The position numbers and the translations under genes were made by a program. Below are positions 15,223 through 16,994 of a stretch of DNA of 16,994 nucleotides, piece after piece; position 1 is the first letter of the stretch; every line of letters begins with the position of its first letter. Origin of the DNA: Desulfuromonadaceae bacterium GWC2_58_13 (lineage in GTDB: Bacteria; Desulfobacterota; Desulfuromonadia; Desulfuromonadales; Trichloromonadaceae); the NCBI GenBank assembly GCA_001825565.1, contig MHXM01000148.1, positions 1,384 through 18,377 on the forward strand, given 5' to 3'. Below the pieces are notes generated by a model, which did no database searches, was not told the DNA's origin, and saw only the letters and a program-made list of their open reading frames with translations.

Positions 15223-16611
15223 ATGCCGAAGATCCTTTTCAGAATTTTGCTTTCAGGAATTTTTCTGGGTGTTCTGGTTTCTCCGGCCATGGCCGGGGAT
15301 GACGCCAAAATGCCGGTGGCGGTGGTCGAATTCGATGTCATGGGCGAGCTCGGCATTCAGGACGCCGGGGCGATTATTGCCGAATGGATGGTCAGCGCCC
15401 TCGGCCGAACCCAGGCCTTCGATCTCAAGGAACGGGTCTTGCTGAAAAAGGTGCTCGAAGAACAGCAACTGGCCGCCAGCGGCCTGCTCGACGATCGGGC
15501 CGCCACCGAGATCGGCAAGCTCTACGGCGTCACCGGCGTGGTTACCGGCGGCGTGCTGCGCTGGGGAAAAACCCTGTCGGTGACGGCCCGGCTCATCGAC
15601 ACCACCACCGGCACCATTCTGCGCACCGCCGACCTTAAAGTCGAAAACTCCGATCAGATTCCCGGACGCATGGACGAGCTGGCCCGCACCCTGGTCGGCG
15701 AGGAGGTAACTCCGACGCCCCTTCAACAGGCGTCCGTTTCGACCGTTTCCGTTACCGCAAATGCCGCCGCCGTCGGTGGCGACATCCCGAAGCAGCCGGC
15801 GCCGGGCCAGGTCTGGAAAGACGGGACCAGCGGGAGCGAATTCGTCTGGGTTCCGGGCGGCTGTTTCAGTATGGGCCAATCCGAGACGGAAAAGGAACGG
15901 ATCATTCGCGAGGAAGGCGACGCCCTTTACCGAAAGAACTACGCCGACGAAACGCCGGCCCACAAGGTCTGCCTGGACGGCTTCTGGATGGGGCGCTTTG
16001 AGGTGACCAACGCTCAGTTCAAGGCTTTTGAACCAGCCCACGACAGTGGCAGCTACAAGGGGCTCTCCCTGAGCGGAGCCAACCTGCCGGTCGTCTACGT
16101 GAGCTGGGAACAGGCCCGGGGTTACGCCGACTGGCTGACCGCCCAAAGCGCCGCCAAACGCAAATTCCGGCTGCCCTCCGAGGCCGAGTGGGAATTCGCC
16201 TGCCGGGCCGGCACCAGTTGGGAGCGGTTCTGGGGCAACGACTCGGATCAATCCTGCAAATTCGCCAACGTCTACGACCGGGTCGCGCAAAAGGCCGATG
16301 CCTGTCCCTGGCAGCACCACGACTGCGATGATGATTTTGTCACGACCGCTCCAGTGGGCAGCTACTTCCCCAATCCTCTCGGGCTGTACGATATCCTGGG
16401 CAATGTCTGGGAATGGACGGCGGACGGTTACGACCCCAATGCCTACCGCTCCCATGCCCGCGCCAATCCGCTGACGACTGCCGGTGAAACCAAAGTCCGT
16501 CGCGGCGGCAGTTGGGCCGATTCGCCGGGGAGCATCCGCTGCGGCAATCGCGGCAAACGTTCTCCCGATCGGGAAAACAACCAGGTTGGTTTCCGGCTGG
16601 TGATGGAGTAA
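15223..16611 (+). CDS. Secreted CsgG/LpoB-like domain fused to SUMF1/FGE-type domain
   Basis: This 462-residue exported protein has a signal peptide (about 1-24, cleavage after AMA). Residues about 30-160 resemble CsgG/LpoB-type periplasmic domains (MPVAVVEFDV; RVLLKKVLEEQQLAASGLLD; GKLYGVTGVVTGGV; ARLIDTTTGTIL). After a linker (about 161-195) comes a SUMF1/FGE-type domain (about 200-462) with FVWVPGGCFSMG, RLPSEAEWEFACRAGT, LYDILGNVWEWTAD and the final VRRGGSWADS and NNQVGFRLV. The two cysteines used by formylglycine-generating enzymes after the GGS motif align with D433 and I438, so sulfatase activation is unlikely. The domain probably acts in binding. Many cell-envelope SUMF1-like proteins have this form. 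It is the last gene before a strong terminator. Confidence 0.85.
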   Translation: MPKILFRILLSGIFLGVLVSPAMAGDDAKMPVAVVEFDVMGELGIQDAGAIIAEWMVSALGRTQAFDLKERVLLKKVLEEQQLAASGLLDDRAATEIGKLYGVTGVVTGGVLRWGKTLSVTARLIDTTTGTILRTADLKVENSDQIPGRMDELARTLVGEEVTPTPLQQASVSTVSVTANAAAVGGDIPKQPAPGQVWKDGTSGSEFVWVPGGCFSMGQSETEKERIIREEGDALYRKNYADETPAHKVCLDGFWMGRFEVTNAQFKAFEPAHDSGSYKGLSLSGANLPVVYVSWEQARGYADWLTAQSAAKRKFRLPSEAEWEFACRAGTSWERFWGNDSDQSCKFANVYDRVAQKADACPWQHHDCDDDFVTTAPVGSYFPNPLGLYDILGNVWEWTADGYDPNAYRSHARANPLTTAGETKVRRGGSWADSPGSIRCGNRGKRSPDRENNQVGFRLVME

Positions 16612-16614
16612 TCG

Positions 16615-16648
16615 AAGGCGGGACGGCAAAAACGTCCCGCCTTTTTTT
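16615..16648 (+). terminator. Strong intrinsic terminator after the SUMF1-fusion gene
   Basis: GGCGGGACG (16617-16625) pairs perfectly with CGTCCCGCC (16633-16641) across a 7-base loop, extended by two A-T pairs from AA at 16615-16616. A run of seven T follows (16642-16648). It begins four bases after the TAA at 16609-16611 and separates the transporter operon from the TetR gene. Confidence 0.93.
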
Positions 16649-16652
16649 AACC

Positions 16653-16682
16653 TTGACTTTAATTCAAACGTTCGTTTAAATT
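16653..16682 (+). promoter_or_regulatory. Promoter with overlapping TetR-type operator palindrome
   Basis: TTGACT (16653-16658) and TTAAAT (16676-16681) are 17 bases apart and form a fair sigma70 promoter. The spacer and -10 contain a 22-base palindrome (16661-16682): arms AATTCAAACG and CGTTTAAATT around TT, with a single mismatch. The core AAACGTTCGTTT is perfect. Its position over the promoter of a TetR gene predicts self-repression. Confidence 0.65.
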
Positions 16683-16717
16683 GTGATTGTTGAATATAAG
16701 AATCCCTGGAGTCCCCC

Positions 16718-16994
16718 ATGAGTCAACCCGATACCAAAGAACGAATTCTCGACGTAGCGGAAGAGCTGTTTGCCCACCAGGGCTTTCACGCCACCTCGCT
16801 GCGGGCGATCACCGGCGCGGCCGAGGTCAACCTGGCGGCGGTCAATTATCATTTCGGCTCCAAGGAGGCGTTGCTGGATGCGGTCTTCGAGCGGCGGCTG
16901 ACTCCCCTGAACCGCGAACGCCTGACCCGGCTGGAAGCGGTGAGAGCAGCGGCGGTCGCCGCCGGGCGACCGCCGCGGACCGAAGAAGTGATGC
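16718..16994 (+). CDS. TetR-family transcriptional regulator, 3' end cut by the window
   Basis: The first 92 residues of a TetR-type repressor are present. The helix-turn-helix domain is clear: KERILDVAEELFAHQGFHAT (8-27), SLRAITGAAEVNLAAVNYHF (28-47), then GSKEALLDAVFERRLTPLN. The VNLAAVNYHFGSKEALL wording and what follows fit the TetR group whose ligand domain is often labelled TetR_C_30, but too little of the C-terminus is present to infer a ligand. The ATG has GGAG at 16708-16711, six bases upstream. It lies after a strong terminator and so has its own promoter, overlapped by a palindrome. Regulated genes beyond itself may lie outside the window. Confidence 0.93.
   Translation, partial: MSQPDTKERILDVAEELFAHQGFHATSLRAITGAAEVNLAAVNYHFGSKEALLDAVFERRLTPLNRERLTRLEAVRAAAVAAGRPPRTEEVM

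Noticed and set aside
15223..16611. Annotation as a formylglycine-generating (sulfatase-activating) enzyme
   Set aside because: The catalytic cysteine positions are not cysteine and no sulfatase gene is in the window.
15253..16719. A 488-codon - strand ORF opposite the CsgG/SUMF1 fusion gene
   Set aside because: It mirrors the real gene, crosses the intrinsic terminator and TetR promoter, and shows no family features.
1..16994. Mobile elements, CRISPR arrays, tRNA or rRNA genes
   Set aside because: I found no transposase, integrase, regularly spaced repeats, or recognisable tRNA or rRNA sequence.

Overview
The window looks like chromosomal DNA of a GC-rich, Gram-negative bacterium with heavy investment in signal transduction. 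The gene types (multi-PAS histidine kinases, REC-fused kinases, a c-di-GMP pair, a bacteriohemerythrin, and a CsgG/LpoB-like plus SUMF1-type lipoprotein-style protein) fit a Geobacter/Desulfuromonas-like member of the Desulfobacterota best. That placement is inference from gene content; no rRNA or tRNA gene is present. I see no mobile element, CRISPR array, tRNA or integrase.

Region 1 (1-8274, + strand) is a signalling cassette. It holds a membrane PAS-PAS histidine kinase cut by the window start, a possible 29-codon ORF that bridges to the next gene, a soluble histidine kinase with an unfamiliar helical N-terminus, a stand-alone CheY/Rcp1-like receiver, a REC-histidine kinase hybrid, and a REC-GAF-GAF-HD-GYP protein predicted to degrade c-di-GMP. 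The 16S rRNA methyltransferase gene rsmE follows. Tight spacing suggests the signalling genes are co-transcribed and form a branched phosphorelay ending in c-di-GMP hydrolysis.

Region 2 (8288-12076, - strand) converges on region 1. Read in its own direction it holds a HerA-like ATPase of the DUF853/YjgR family, a small polytopic membrane protein with a pseudopilin-like tail, a membrane GGDEF diguanylate cyclase, and a single-domain bacteriohemerythrin. A c-di-GMP synthase with a likely O2-binding partner therefore sits tail to tail with a c-di-GMP phosphodiesterase cassette.

Region 3 (12312-16648, + strand) diverges from yjgR across a 235-bp regulatory gap with promoter-like elements, a two-turn dyad and a leader hairpin. 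It encodes a cyclic-nucleotide-binding-like domain fused to an SLC13/DASS-type transporter, a translationally coupled membrane-anchored substrate-binding-like protein, and a secreted CsgG/LpoB-like/SUMF1 fusion lacking the FGE catalytic cysteines. A strong intrinsic terminator closes the unit.

Region 4 (16653-16994) is the start of a TetR-family regulator gene, cut by the window end, with a near-perfect palindrome over its own predicted promoter.
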